The notes: generated by a model from the sequence alone, not told the origin. 64,000 nucleotides of DNA from Catenulispora sp. EB89 (GCF_041261445.1 NZ_JBGCCU010000016.1:62001-126000); one strand, 5' to 3'; counted from the first letter of the stretch, positions 23,622-34,792 are shown. A program made the numbers and translations.

Positions 23622-25262
23622 ATGTCGCAGAGCAAGAAACGACTGATCAGCCGGAAGTGGGTCCTGCCCACCGCCGCAGCCGCGGTGATCGGTCTTGTCG
23701 CCACCCCGACCGCCTTCGCGTCCGGCTACGGCGGCTGGCACCACGGCCACGACGGCAGTGGTGACAACCGCACCAGCACCCCGATCAAGCACGTGGTCGT
23801 CCTGTTCGACGAGAACGTCTCCTACGACCACTACTTCGGCACCTACCCGAAGGCCGCGAACGACGGCCAGGGCACGACGTTCACCGCCAAGCGGGACACG
23901 CCGAAGGCGAACGGCCTGACCCAGCAGCTGCTGACGGCCAACCCGAACCAGTACAACCCGCAGCGGCTGACCCCGAGCCAGGCGCTCACCTGCGACCAGA
24001 ACCACGGCTACACGGCCGAGCAGAAGGCGTCGGACGGCGGCAAGAACGACCAGTACGTCCAGAGCACCAACGTCGCCACCTGCACCGGCCAGCCGATCCT
24101 GTACGGCGCTCCGGGCCTGGTCATGGACTACTACGACGGCAACACCGTCACCGGCCTGTGGAACTACGCTCAGAACTACGCGATGAGCGACAACTCCTAC
24201 AGCGACGTGTTCGGCCCGTCGACCCCCGGCGCGCTGAACCTGATCGCCGGCCAGACCTACGGCGCCACCGCGGTGAACTCCACCACCGGCCAGCCGGTCA
24301 CGGCCTCGTTCATCGGCTCCCCGAACGCCTCCGGCGTCGGCACGCTGTACACCGACGCGGACCCGGCGTACGACGACTGCTCGGACAACGGCCACGCCTC
24401 GACCTCGCCGCTGGCCGCGCTGTCCGGCCAGAACGTCGGCGACCTGCTCAACAAGAAGAACGTCACCTGGGGCTGGTTCCAGGGCGGCTTCGCGCCGACC
24501 ACCGCCGCGAGCAGCTCGGCGAACGGCTACGCGCAGTGCGGCGCCACGAGCAAGAACATCGGCGGCAACTCCTCGGCCGACTACTCGCCGCACCACAACC
24601 CGTTCGAGTACTACAAGTCGACCTCGAACCCGCACCACCTGCCGCCGTCGAAGCCGTCGATGATCGGCAAGACCGACCAGGCGAACCACCAGTACGACCT
24701 GACCGCCTTCACGACCGCGCTGAACACCGGCCACCTGCCGGCCGTCAGCTTCCTGAAGGCGGCGGAGTACCAGGACGGCCACGCCGGCTACTCCGACCCG
24801 CTGGACGAGCAGCACTTCCTGGCGACCGAGATCAACGCCATCCAGAAGTCCCCGGACTGGCGCGACACCGCGATCGTCATCGCCTACGACGACTCCGACG
24901 GCTGGTACGACCACCAGTCCGGCAAGATCGTCAGCGGCTCGAACACCGCGCTGGACAGCTCCCCGGCCTGCACCGCGGCCGCCCCGGCCCAGGGCCAGGC
25001 GGACCGCTGCGGCGTCGGCCCGCGCCAGCCGCTGCTGGTCATCTCGCCGTTCAGCAAGCAGAACTACATCAGCCACAACCAGGTCTCCCAGGCCTCCATC
25101 CTGCAGTTCGTGGAGAACAACTGGAGCCTGGGCAAGGTCGGCAACGGCTCGTTCGACGCCAAGGCCGGCTCGATCGACAACATGTTCGACTTCTGGGACC
25201 GCGACGTGTCCAACCGCGTCATCCTGAACCCGACCACGGGTGCCATCGCCTCGCGGTGGTAG
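23622..25262 (+). CDS. Secreted phosphoesterase/phospholipase C-family protein
   Basis: A 546-residue exported enzyme of the PF04185 phosphoesterase family (phospholipase C/acid phosphatase group). A Sec signal (KKRLISRKWVLPTAAAAVIG) is followed by a His-rich mature N-terminus (YGGWHHGHDG). The family metal-site segments are visible: IKHVVVLFDENVSYDHYFG near the N-terminus, SDNSYSDVFGPSTPGALNLI in the middle, and VIAYDDSDGWYDH, then PLLVISPFSKQNYISHN, toward the end. ATG 23622 has GGGAGAAG before it; the longer frame from 23511 has no signal peptide. Monocistronic, ended by a strong hairpin. May release phosphate from phospholipids or other esters. Confidence 0.88.
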   Translation: MSQSKKRLISRKWVLPTAAAAVIGLVATPTAFASGYGGWHHGHDGSGDNRTSTPIKHVVVLFDENVSYDHYFGTYPKAANDGQGTTFTAKRDTPKANGLTQQLLTANPNQYNPQRLTPSQALTCDQNHGYTAEQKASDGGKNDQYVQSTNVATCTGQPILYGAPGLVMDYYDGNTVTGLWNYAQNYAMSDNSYSDVFGPSTPGALNLIAGQTYGATAVNSTTGQPVTASFIGSPNASGVGTLYTDADPAYDDCSDNGHASTSPLAALSGQNVGDLLNKKNVTWGWFQGGFAPTTAASSSANGYAQCGATSKNIGGNSSADYSPHHNPFEYYKSTSNPHHLPPSKPSMIGKTDQANHQYDLTAFTTALNTGHLPAVSFLKAAEYQDGHAGYSDPLDEQHFLATEINAIQKSPDWRDTAIVIAYDDSDGWYDHQSGKIVSGSNTALDSSPACTAAAPAQGQADRCGVGPRQPLLVISPFSKQNYISHNQVSQASILQFVENNWSLGKVGNGSFDAKAGSIDNMFDFWDRDVSNRVILNPTTGAIASRW

Positions 25263-25303
25263 GGATCGGCAGCGGTGATCGGTAAGTCATAGCACTGCGA
25301 CGG

Positions 25304-25339
25304 TACGGCCTTCCGGCGGCGATCCGCCGGGAGGCCGTA
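25304..25339 (+). terminator. Rho-independent terminator of the phosphoesterase gene
   Basis: TACGGCCTTCCGGCGG (25304-25319) pairs with CCGCCGGGAGGCCGTA (25324-25339), with a 4-base loop and one mismatch, followed by TCTCGTTTTCC. One of the clearest terminators in the window. It probably also serves the convergent merR gene. Confidence 0.8.
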
Positions 25340-25395
25340 TCTCGTTTTCCGCCCTGTTCTTCTTCTTCCGCCTAGTCCTACGCCCACGCCCACGC

Positions 25396-25800
25396 CTACG
25401 CCTGCTCCGGCTCCTTCGCGGCGAGCATCTGCTTGAACTCCGGGCACGCGACCAAGGGCTCGTGGTCGCAGGCCACGGCGTGCCGCAGCCCGGCGCGCAT
25501 CCGGGTGAGGCGGGCGATCAGGACGTCCAGCTCGTCGGCCTTCGCGGCCATGCCCGCGCGCAGGTCCTCGTCGCCGGGGCCGGCACCCAGGAACCGCGCT
25601 ATCTCGGCGATGCCGAATCCCGCCTCGCGGGCGCAGGCGATGAGCGCCAGGCGCTCCAGGACGGCCGCCTCGTAGGTGCGTCGCAGACCATTGCGTCCCG
25701 ACGACGCGATCAGGCCGCGCTGCTCGTAGAACCGCAGCGCCGACGGCGCCAGGCCGGTGTGCGCGACGACCTCGCCGATGTCCAACAGTGCGTCCCGCAT
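25396..25800 (-). CDS. MerR-family transcriptional regulator
   Basis: A 134-residue MerR protein: an N-terminal winged helix (LLDIGEVVAHTGLAPSALRF, then YEQRGLI), the dimerisation coiled coil and a short tail with CDHEPLVACPEF. Two cysteines remain, not the four-Cys iron-sulfur cluster of SoxR, although the nearby operator resembles a SoxR box. It lies divergent from the metallo-beta-lactamase-fold gene with only 64 bases between starts, the usual arrangement for a MerR protein acting on a long-spacer promoter. Confidence 0.88.
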   Translation of the reverse strand: MRDALLDIGEVVAHTGLAPSALRFYEQRGLIASSGRNGLRRTYEAAVLERLALIACAREAGFGIAEIARFLGAGPGDEDLRAGMAAKADELDVLIARLTRMRAGLRHAVACDHEPLVACPEFKQMLAAKEPEQA

Positions 25801-25827
25801 GGACCCTCCCCTGTACCGGGCACGAGC

Positions 25828-25864
25828 TTGACCTCAAGCGCGCTTCAAGTCGCAGTGTAGGGCC
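25828..25864 (+). promoter_or_regulatory. MerR-type promoter/operator for the MBL-fold gene
   Basis: TTGACC at 25828-25833 is a good -35. It overlaps the dyad ACCTCAAGCG-CGCTTCAAGT (25831-25850, 8 of 10 pairs), as expected for MerR operators placed between -35 and -10. The presumed -10 around 25853-25859 lies so close to the ATG at 25865 that the transcript would be leaderless or nearly so. Confidence 0.55.
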
Positions 25865-26689
25865 ATGCGAATACACCACATCAACTGCGGAACGATGCGC
25901 TCCATCGAGGACGAGGACGGCGCGAGCCTCCCGACGGTCTGCCACTGCCTGCTGATCGAGACCGACCGCGACGGGCTGGTGCTGGTCGACACCGGCCTGG
26001 GCACCGCGGACGTCACCATGCCGGAGCGCACCCTGAGCCAGGAGTTCGTCGGCCGTGCGCAGCCGGTGCTCGATCTCGACGAGACCGCGCTGCACCAGAT
26101 CAAGGCTCTGGGACACGACCCGGGCGACGTGCGGCACATCGTGCTCACACACCTCGACATCGACCACTCGGGCGGGCTGCCGGACTTCCCCGACGCCCGG
26201 GTGCACCTCCTGGACGCCGAGCAGCGAGCCGGGCTGGCGTCGACCGGCAGCCATCCCGAGGACCACGTCCGCTACCGGCCCGCGCACTGGGCCCATCAGC
26301 CGCTCTGGCAGACCTACACGCCGTCGGCCGCCGGTGCCGGCGAGGGGTGGTTCGGGTTCGACGCCGTCCGGCCGCTGGCGGGCCTGGACGCCGAGATCGC
26401 GCTGATCCCGCTCGGCGGACACACCGCCGGACACAGCGCGGTGGCCGTCCGCGACGGCGAGCGCTGGCTGCTGCACTGCGGCGACGCCTACTACTACCAC
26501 CACGAGCTCGACCCCGACCGGCCGCGCGGCCACCCGGGCATGGACCTGCTCCAGCAGATCGCCGAGGTCGACCGGCCGCTGCGGATGGCCAACCACGCGC
26601 GGCTGCGGGAGCTGGTACGTCTGCACGGCAAGGAGGTCACCGTGTTCGGCTCGCACGACCCGTGGGAGTTGGCGCGGCTCCGATCTTGA
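25865..26689 (+). CDS. Metallo-beta-lactamase-fold hydrolase
   Basis: A 274-residue MBL-fold enzyme with the metal motif HLDIDH at 96-101, later ligands GGHTAGH and LLHCGDAYYYHHELD, and a terminal His in FGSHDPWEL. The layout fits the lactonase/glyoxalase-like branch (quorum-quenching lactonases, PqsE-like hydrolases). Substrate unknown. No ribosome-binding site precedes the ATG, in line with a leaderless transcript from the MerR-type promoter directly upstream. A hairpin follows at 26720-26748. Confidence 0.87.
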   Translation: MRIHHINCGTMRSIEDEDGASLPTVCHCLLIETDRDGLVLVDTGLGTADVTMPERTLSQEFVGRAQPVLDLDETALHQIKALGHDPGDVRHIVLTHLDIDHSGGLPDFPDARVHLLDAEQRAGLASTGSHPEDHVRYRPAHWAHQPLWQTYTPSAAGAGEGWFGFDAVRPLAGLDAEIALIPLGGHTAGHSAVAVRDGERWLLHCGDAYYYHHELDPDRPRGHPGMDLLQQIAEVDRPLRMANHARLRELVRLHGKEVTVFGSHDPWELARLRS

Positions 26690-26719
26690 TATCCCGGATA
26701 AAGTGTTTTCCGTGTCGAA

Positions 26720-26748
26720 GGCCGCTCAGAATGCATTCTGGAGCGGCC
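26720..26748 (+). terminator. Hairpin after the MBL-fold gene
   Basis: GGCCGCTCAGAATG (26720-26733) pairs with CATTCTGGAGCGGCC (26734-26748), with one bulged base. The stem sits 31 bases after the stop codon and has no T tract. It isolates the MBL gene from the next unit. Confidence 0.65.
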
Positions 26749-26990
26749 CGTATAACGGTCCGTCTCAACGCCTGGTAGGACCCTTGATATCCGTGCCCTG
26801 ATTCAGGTCCTGATGCAGGTCAAGGCCTCATCTTCAGGCACTCCGCGAGTCTCGGGTATGCCTTTCAATTCCCTCCCGCAATTCCTTCTCTTTTCCTCAG
26901 GTGCGGCCGTACCATGAAGCACGCTTTTGCGCGGGCTGGCGCAATTCGCCGTACATATGGCGCGGGTACGGAGGGGGAGGAACGAACTAC
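26749..26990. other. Promoter region of the toxin-associated locus
   Basis: A non-coding stretch, less GC-rich than the genes around it (TTCAATTCCCTCCCGCAATT, TTCTCTTTTCC). It presumably holds the promoter for the zinc-ribbon membrane protein gene. No clear -35/-10 pair or palindrome could be assigned. An in-frame ATG at 26901 extends the next gene without any domain support. Confidence 0.35.
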
Positions 26991-28223
26991 GTGGCTTTCG
27001 CGTACTGTCCTAACTGCTGGGCTTCGCTAAACACCGATACAGAGTCCTGTTCCGCATGTGGGGCATCGGTGAAAACCAAGCCGCAGGCTTGGTTCTTCGG
27101 TACCGAGCCGCCGACGCCGGTCGCCCCGTGGGGCCAGGGCGGGCCGAGCCGCAAGCTGCTGCTCGGCCTCGGCGTCGGGCTGCTCGTGCTGATCGCCGGC
27201 GGCGGGGGCGTGGTCGCCGCCGTCACCGGCTCTTCCGGCAGCTCGACGTCGGCCGGGTCCGCCGGTTCGGGCCTGCCGACGTATGGCTTGAACGACAGCA
27301 ACGGCAACGGTGACGGATCCGTGTTCGGCGGCGGGGCGACCTCGCCGACGGACACAGCAGCCGCGCCGTCGGAGACGTCGCTGCCGACTCCGACCTCGTC
27401 GTCCTACCAGTTCCCGGACTTCATCAGCGCCCCGACCGACTCGGCCGCACCGTTCACCGGGGACTCCTCGGTCCTGGGCGCCTGGGAGGGCCAGGCCGCG
27501 TGCGGGTCGCACGAGGTCGGCATCATGCTGGAGGACGGCGCGGCCGGCGGCGACCACGTCTCAGGGTTCTGGGACGCCTACTCGCTGACCGGCGCCGCCG
27601 ACCTGGCCAGCACGGGCTCCACCATGATCGGCCTGGCGGACAGCGGCCACCTGGCCGTTCGCGGGGACCTGGCGATGCTCGGCGGCGGGATCCAGGTGGG
27701 CTCGTTCGACGGCACGCTGAGCGCGGACGGGAACGACCTGACCGGTCCGATGAGCGGCTGCGTCAGCCAGACGGTGGATCTGAAGAAGCAGCAGCTGCTC
27801 ACCGGCGCGCAGGATCCGCTGCCGGGCAAGTGGTCGGACGGCCAGGGCGGCACCTGGACGTTCACGTCCACCGGCGCGGGCCAGTACACGGGTTCCCAGT
27901 CGGACGTCTCCGGCTGCGCGATCATGTACAAGTTCACGCTGACCGGCTACGACGGCCATTACGCGGGCCAGGCCGCGCCGCTGACCAACTCCGGCTGCAC
28001 GACCCCGATCGTCACGGACCTGGCGGCGCTGAACATCTCGGCGCAGGACGGGACCGCCGTGGTCGAGCTCGACGGGGCGCCCAAGCTGACGCTGACCAAG
28101 GCCGGCGGCGGCGCGAGCGGGACCGGCACGCCCAGCGGGACCCCGAGCGCGACCGGCGCGAGCAGCACCAGCAGCCCGTCCACGCCCGGCGGGTCCGCGG
28201 GGACATCTTCATCAGTGAACTGA
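26991..28223 (+). CDS. Zinc-ribbon single-pass membrane protein
   Basis: A 410-residue protein with an N-terminal zinc ribbon (Cys6, Cys9, Cys20, Cys23: YCPNC and CSACG), one TM helix at about 56-78, a Ser/Thr/Gly/Pro-rich stalk and an extracellular part with two small beta-rich repeats. Each repeat holds a Trp/Gly core (GAWEGQAACGSHEVGIML; GKWSDGQGGTWTFTSTGAGQ) and paired cysteines. The tail is again Ser/Thr/Gly-rich. The topology (ribbon inside, repeats outside) suits an envelope sensor or docking protein. GTG 26991 is chosen because GGAGG lies upstream and the ribbon begins at once. Function unknown; first gene of the ATPase/toxin neighbourhood. Confidence 0.72.
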   Translation: MAFAYCPNCWASLNTDTESCSACGASVKTKPQAWFFGTEPPTPVAPWGQGGPSRKLLLGLGVGLLVLIAGGGGVVAAVTGSSGSSTSAGSAGSGLPTYGLNDSNGNGDGSVFGGGATSPTDTAAAPSETSLPTPTSSSYQFPDFISAPTDSAAPFTGDSSVLGAWEGQAACGSHEVGIMLEDGAAGGDHVSGFWDAYSLTGAADLASTGSTMIGLADSGHLAVRGDLAMLGGGIQVGSFDGTLSADGNDLTGPMSGCVSQTVDLKKQQLLTGAQDPLPGKWSDGQGGTWTFTSTGAGQYTGSQSDVSGCAIMYKFTLTGYDGHYAGQAAPLTNSGCTTPIVTDLAALNISAQDGTAVVELDGAPKLTLTKAGGGASGTGTPSGTPSATGASSTSSPSTPGGSAGTSSSVN

Positions 28224-28333
28224 TTTACCTCGCTCGTCCTCCGGCACCTCCTGTCCGTCAGCAACCCCCAGGCCCCTCCGCGGGCTGGTTCCACGCACCG
28301 GAAATCACCCTTCGAGTGGAAAGACGAGACGCC

Positions 28334-29323
28334 ATGACGACCACCACGCATTCCCCCGGTGCCGCAACCGGGGGCCGATATATCAGATTCTCTGTCGGCG
28401 GCTACGAGCCCGTGGAGTCCGTGTTCGACGAGCGCGTGACCCCGGGCATGCTGTTCCGGCTGTGGCAGCGGGCGGCGGTCGGCGCGCTCCTGATCTGGAT
28501 CCCGGTGCTGATCTTCGGCGCGATCCTGATCGCCGTCGGCCTCTTCCCGGTCTTCGTGCTCTGCCTCATCGCCGGGCCCGTGATCTACCTCGTGCTGCTG
28601 CTCATCATCACCACCAACGACCCGATCTCGGAGTCCAAGTCGCTCATCCCGGACGAATGCCAGGCCGCCAACGGCGCGTTCGCGGCCATCGCCTGGTCGC
28701 TGCGGAACCGCCAGGTCCCGGTGCAGGCGCAGCCGAAGCTGGTGCGCAGCGACATCATCATGCGCGGCAGCGTGGCCAACCGGCTGGAGATCCGGGACGG
28801 CAGCTACTACGCCTACGTCAGCGTGTTCGGGTACGGCACCAGCCTGTACATCGGCTGGACCATGTGGCGCCGGCGTCCGGGGCGCAAGCTGATCTTCACG
28901 TACTGGAAGGACCTGTTCGCCAACGCGGCCAACCGGGCCGACCTGATGCGGCAGATGCTGCGGACCGAGATGGCGCGCGCGATGCGCGAGGCGTTGGACG
29001 TCGCCACCCGCGAGGGGATCGAGGCGGCGATCGAGGGCACGTCGCTGACGTTCGAGCAGGTCTTCGGCGGGATGCTGTCGGTGGAGAACGTGGACGTGAC
29101 GCCGGCGGCCGGCGGGATCGCCCCGGCTCCGGCGCCCGCGCCGCTGCCGGTGCCCGCGCCGATGCCGGTTACGTTGCCTGCCGCACCTGCGGCCCATGCG
29201 GCGCCGTCCGGTCCGTCGGCCCCGTCCGCGCCGTCGGCTCCGCCGGCTCCGTCGGTTCCGTCGGCTCCGTCGGCCGTCTCGACGGCGGGCGACCACGTGC
29301 CGCCTCAGGGCTCCGGGAGCTGA
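28334..29323 (+). CDS. Two-TM membrane protein with Pro/Ala-rich tail
   Basis: A 329-residue membrane protein of unknown family. Two TM helices at about 48-70 and 72-94 are followed by a cytoplasmic domain of about 170 residues (LIPDECQAANGAFAAIAWSL, then SYYAYVSVFGYGTSLYIGW, then AMREALDVATREGIEAAIEG) and an 80-residue Pro/Ala/Ser tail. The helical segment LMRQMLRTEMARAMREALDV could be an interaction surface. The ribosome-binding site before ATG 28334 is weak. It lies 110 bases after the zinc-ribbon gene and 150 bases before the ATPase gene, with a hairpin in the latter gap. By position it is a candidate membrane partner of the ATPase. Confidence 0.65.
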   Translation: MTTTTHSPGAATGGRYIRFSVGGYEPVESVFDERVTPGMLFRLWQRAAVGALLIWIPVLIFGAILIAVGLFPVFVLCLIAGPVIYLVLLLIITTNDPISESKSLIPDECQAANGAFAAIAWSLRNRQVPVQAQPKLVRSDIIMRGSVANRLEIRDGSYYAYVSVFGYGTSLYIGWTMWRRRPGRKLIFTYWKDLFANAANRADLMRQMLRTEMARAMREALDVATREGIEAAIEGTSLTFEQVFGGMLSVENVDVTPAAGGIAPAPAPAPLPVPAPMPVTLPAAPAAHAAPSGPSAPSAPSAPPAPSVPSAPSAVSTAGDHVPPQGSGS

Positions 29324-29373
29324 GGCGGTCGGCCCCACCGACCTGTCCGGCAGCATTGTTCGAACTGCTTGTG

Positions 29374-29422
29374 GCACGCGACGTCCCCGCCCCCGGTTCG
29401 CGCCGGCGCGGGGACGTCGTGC
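29374..29422 (+). terminator. Hairpin between membrane protein and ATPase genes
   Basis: ACGTCCCCGC (29381-29390) pairs perfectly with GCGGGGACGT (29408-29417). The outer GCACG/CGTGC bases extend the stem with a small bulge, and CCGG/CCGG pairing can form in the loop. No T tract follows. It may end or attenuate transcription before the ATPase-toxin-immunity genes, making them a separately controlled unit. Confidence 0.5.
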
Positions 29423-29474
29423 AAGACCCCTGATTCGCGTCGCACCCAGGACTCGAGGACCCCCAGGAGCCGTC

Positions 29475-32376
29475 GTGACAACTCAGGACTCCCAGTCCCC
29501 TCAGCATCCCAGCTTCCTGATACAGACCGCGGATGCCTGGACCTACGCTTGGACCGGCGTGCGGATCGAGGCGGCCGCGGACCTCACCGAGGCCGAGGAG
29601 TACAGCGGCCTGTCCGAGGGCGCGCGGCTGGACAAGACCGCGGCCGCCGACCGCGCGTGGACCGGTGGGCTGTGGGAGCACGCGCACCTTGAGCGCTACG
29701 ACACCCGGTACGTCAACGATCCGGCGACCGGGCGGATCGGCTGCACGGTGCTCGGGCGGGTCGCGGCGAACGGTCTGGAAAACGCGCTTCAGGCCGCGAC
29801 CGCCGTGCGCCGCCAGCTGGCTCTGACGATGCCGCGGCATGTCCACGCCGCCGAGCTGGCGTCGGCGGCGGACGTCAGCGCGGCGCTGGTGCCGTTCCGG
29901 CCGCCGATGCGGGGCATCGCCGAGATCCGCAAGCGGATCTGGACCGGGGTACCGCAGCGTCCTGATGCCGGGGTGCCGTACTACCACATGGTGCAGCCGT
30001 TCACGGTGACGCCGGCTTCGTGGGAGCCGGTGCTGCGGGCGTTGGCGGCGCAGTCCGCGCCGGTCATGCTGTCGGTCGGGCTGATCCCGGCGCAGACCGG
30101 TCCGGACGTCGTCAATGCCCTGAATCAGTTGGCGACGTCGTATCACCGGCTCGGCTCGCCGGGCGAGATCCCGGAGGGGATCTTCACCTCGCGCATCCAG
30201 CTGACTGCGGACGCCTTCGCCGTGGACGCGCATCGGATATTCGTCGACGCGGCTCGACGGTATGCGGGGCGGGTCTTCAAGATGCGGATCACGGTGGCCA
30301 GCCCGGAGCCCATCGCGGACGGGTTATGCGAGCTGATCGGGCGCGCCGTGTCGCCGTCCACGACGTCGGCGAGTGCGAGCGGGGCTGTCGGCGGGGTGCT
30401 GGTGCAGAGCTTTTCGGGGCCGGCGTACCGGATCGTGCGTCCTCGGGACGAGCAGGAGTTGGCGGCGGCGTGGCACAACGTGGCCGCCATCGAGCAGCTG
30501 CGGTGGGACCGGGACTATTACGACGACCAGCCCGAGGTTCTGCAGCCGTTGCTTCGTAGCTTGTGCGAGTTGGTGGATCCGGGTGAGGCGTCGGCGGCTG
30601 TGCACCTTCCTGCCGCGATTTCGGGCGCGCTGCCTGGTTTTCCGGTGCGGCGCCCGGCTGCGGCGGGGCTGATCGAGTACGGGTTCGACGATGGTCAGGT
30701 GTCGCTCGGCGAGCAGTTCGCGGAGGGACGTCCCGCCGGGCAGCTGGGCATTTCGGTGGACGACCTGACGCGGCACGCTTTGTTCGTCGGCGCGCCGGGG
30801 TCGGGCAAGACCAACTCGACACTGGCGTTCTGCGAGCAGCTGTGGCGCGACCACCGGGTGCCGTTCCTGGTCGTGGAGCCGGTCAACTCAGACCTCGATG
30901 ATTACCGGTGGCTGGCCACCCGGCCCGGGTTCGAGGACCTGGTGGTGCTCACAGTCGGAGACGAGCGGATCGCACCGCTGCGGCTGAATCCGTTCGAGGC
31001 GCCGCCGGGGGTCACGGTGCAGGCGCACATGGGTGGGCTGAAGTCGTGCTTCGACGCGGCCTTCGGATTGTGGGACCCGCTGCCCGCGATCTATGACAGG
31101 GCTCTGCTGGCGGTGTACCGGAACCGGGGGATCGTGCCGTCCGAGCGTTCTTCGGAGCGGTACGCGGGGCGCTGGCCGCGGCTGGCCGAGTTCAGCGACT
31201 GCCTGGCCGAGGAGGTCGCGAAGCTCGGGTACCGGGGCGACGTGCGCGCCAACATCGAGGCCGCGGCGCAGTTGCGGGCCCAGAGCCTGGCGTACGGGGC
31301 GTGCGCGGGGACGTTGGACTGCGCGACGTCGTTCCCGGTCGCGGCGCTGCTGGACCGGCCGGTGGTGGTGGAGCTGGCCGCACTCGGCGACAACGAGCGG
31401 GAGCAGACCCTGGTGACGGCACTGCTGCTGTCGGCCCTGACGGAGTACTACAAAGCGAACCGCGAACCGGCGTCGGGCACTCGGCACGTGATGGTGATCG
31501 AGGAGGCGCACCGGCTCCTCGGCCGACCGTCGGCGGCGTCCGGCGGCAAGGAGGGCGACGCCCAGGCGGCCGCGGCGACCCGGTTCGCGAACACGCTGGC
31601 GGAGAACCGCAAGTACGGCGAGGGCGTGGTGATCGTCGAGCAGGTGCCGGGAAAGCTGATCGAGGACGCGTACAAGAACTCGAACTTGAAGGTGATGCAC
31701 CGCCTCCCCGCCGACGACGACCGCGCGACCATCGGCGGCACCATGCGCTTCACCGCGGACCAGGAGCGACAGGCCGCCGCACTGGCACCGTTCTCAGGGT
31801 ACGTATACCACGACCGCATGGACCGTCCGATGCTGGTGCAAGTCCCGGACGTACGAGGCCAGGCGGCCCAAGCCTCAGGCCTCGGCCGCGCACCACTGGC
31901 GGGGGCGGAGGTACTGCGCGAGCGCTTCGAACGCTTCGTGAAGCACGTCCCGGAGGCGGACGCCGCACTGGCGACGTTCCCGGAGTGCACGGGCTGCGAG
32001 CACCGGTGCTTCTACCGCGGCAACGCCGAGCCGGCCGCGACGGACGCGACGGCGGCCGAGCTCGACCGGCGCGTGACCGCCTTCCGCGAGCTGCCGAAGC
32101 CCCAGCGCGCGGGCTGGTGGTCGGACACGTTCGAGTGGCTGAGCACCACAGCATCGGGCACCGCACCCGCAAGCCTGCCGACGCTGCTGGAGGAGGGCAG
32201 CGAACAGCTGGCCGACTACGAGGCCTGCGTAGTGATCCACCTCGGCCGCCACCTGAAGTGGAAGCACACCACCGCCTGGGCCCACCAGGTCCGCCAACGC
32301 TGGCCCGAATGGGCACGCTCGCAGCGTGCCACGGCGCGGGCGGCCAGCGCGGCGGAGGCGGAGCCGGACTTCAGCG

Positions 32377-32384
<8 letters not shown>
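29475..32384 (+). CDS. HerA/VirB4-like P-loop ATPase (DUF87-type)
   Basis: A 969-residue ATPase of the HerA/FtsK superfamily. A large N-terminal domain without a clear match (residues 1-430) precedes Walker A GAPGSGKT at 439-446 and Walker B HVMVIEEAH at about 671-679. The segment FANTLAENRKYGEGVVIVEQ is the sensor region typical of the HerA/VirB4 branch, and NSNLKVMHRLPADDDRATIG follows. A CxxCxxxC cluster (Cys838, Cys841, Cys845) lies near the C-terminus. Family members pump DNA or proteins through hexameric rings. GTG 29475 has AGGAG five bases upstream. The last codons overlap the toxin gene start by 8 bp, implying coupled synthesis and a role in handling the toxin; that role is inference. 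Confidence 0.85.
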
Positions 32385-33909
<1,525 letters not shown>

Positions 33910-33911
33910 CG

Positions 33912-34361
33912 ATGTCCATCACCCTGGAGGCGCACGGGCCGGTGTCCGAGCAGGACGCCGGCGACGTCGAGCGCCGCCTCGGCGTCCGGCTCCCGCCGGC
34001 CTACCGCGCGTGGCTTCTCGCTTTCGGGGGCGGTGTGCTCAGCGACTACGCCGTGGTCCCCGGGACCGGGGGCAATGGCGTGATCGACCAGTTCGAGGCG
34101 GTCGAGGACCTGGTCGGCACCCAGGCCTTCGAGCCCAACAAGCTCGTCCCGCCCGGGTACGTCGTCATCGCCGTCGGGAGCGGTGGCAGTCTGGCGATCC
34201 GCACCGCCGACGACGACTACGGCTCGCTGTGGTGGGCCGACTTCGACAAGGCCGACGCGATCGACCTCGCCGGGGACACGCCCGAGGGCCCGACGCCGGG
34301 GATCATGGCGCGGCTCGCCGACGACTTCCCGTCGCTGCTCGTGTTGCTGGACATCGTCTGA
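33912..34361 (+). CDS. SUKH-family (SMI1/KNR4) immunity protein
   Basis: A 149-residue protein with the SMI1/KNR4 (SUKH) pattern: VSEQDAGDVERRLGVRLPPA, then YRAWLLAFGGGVLS near the N-terminus, the central GYVVIAVGSGGSLAIRT, and DDDYGSLWWADFDKAD. SUKH proteins are immunity factors that bind and neutralise nuclease toxins of polymorphic systems. It starts two bases after the WHH toxin stop, with GGGAGG seven bases before ATG 33912 (a GTG at 33906 is also possible). Cognate immunity to the upstream toxin is a strong inference from domain and position. Confidence 0.85.
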   Translation: MSITLEAHGPVSEQDAGDVERRLGVRLPPAYRAWLLAFGGGVLSDYAVVPGTGGNGVIDQFEAVEDLVGTQAFEPNKLVPPGYVVIAVGSGGSLAIRTADDDYGSLWWADFDKADAIDLAGDTPEGPTPGIMARLADDFPSLLVLLDIV

Positions 34362-34677
34362 GGACGAGCGCCAGCCAGCCGACCGCCGCGACGAGGAACA
34401 ACGGCGGCACGACATAAGCCGACGTCAACAGCGCGCCGTAGTGGTCCTGGATCCGCAGGCCCCAGGCCATGGCGCCGAAAGCGAGGATGAAGGCCATCAG
34501 AACCAGGATTCCGGTCGCGTCGTTCCCGAGGCCCCATTGCGGGCCCGCTTTGGTCGGGATCGGGTGGCTGCCGGGGGCCGTGGACTGGATGACGGCCGGT
34601 GCTCCGTGCCACCAGGCGATGGTGACGGTCGCGCCGTCAGGGGGTGGTGAGACGCCGACGATCCGCACCGTGCCCAT
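34303..34677 (-). CDS. Small membrane protein, 125-codon frame
   Basis: A putative 124-residue protein with two hydrophobic helices (TGILVLMAFILAFGAMAWGL and YVVPPLFLVAAVGWLALVL) after an extracytoplasmic-looking segment (TIAWWHGAPAVIQSTAPGSH). ATG 34677 has a GGGGG tract five bases upstream. Its 3' end overlaps the convergent SUKH gene by 59 bases, which is unusual and lowers confidence. The hydrophobic pattern argues for real coding. Function unknown. Confidence 0.5.
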   Translation of the reverse strand: MGTVRIVGVSPPPDGATVTIAWWHGAPAVIQSTAPGSHPIPTKAGPQWGLGNDATGILVLMAFILAFGAMAWGLRIQDHYGALLTSAYVVPPLFLVAAVGWLALVLRRCPATRAATGSRRRAAP

Positions 34678-34762
34678 ACGACGCCCCCGGCCCGCACTGC
34701 GCCGGCCGGACGGCCTGGCGGCAACGCCGCCGGTCATACGGGACGGCGTGCGAGCCAAAAGA

Positions 34763-34792
34763 GCTCAGCCCGGGCATCGGCCCGAGCTGAGC
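34763..34792 (-). terminator. Terminator hairpin downstream of GH54 gene
   Basis: GCTCAGCCCGGGC (34763-34775) pairs with GCCCGAGCTGAGC (34780-34792), 12 of 13 pairs, about 20 bases beyond the GH54 stop. On the minus strand the stem is followed by TCTTTTGGC, giving a short T-rich tail. Confidence 0.7.

Noticed and set aside
25828-25850. SoxR box, implying the MerR gene is soxR
   Set aside because: The DNA dyad resembles a SoxR site, but the protein lacks the four-cysteine cluster motif, so only a general MerR call is justified.
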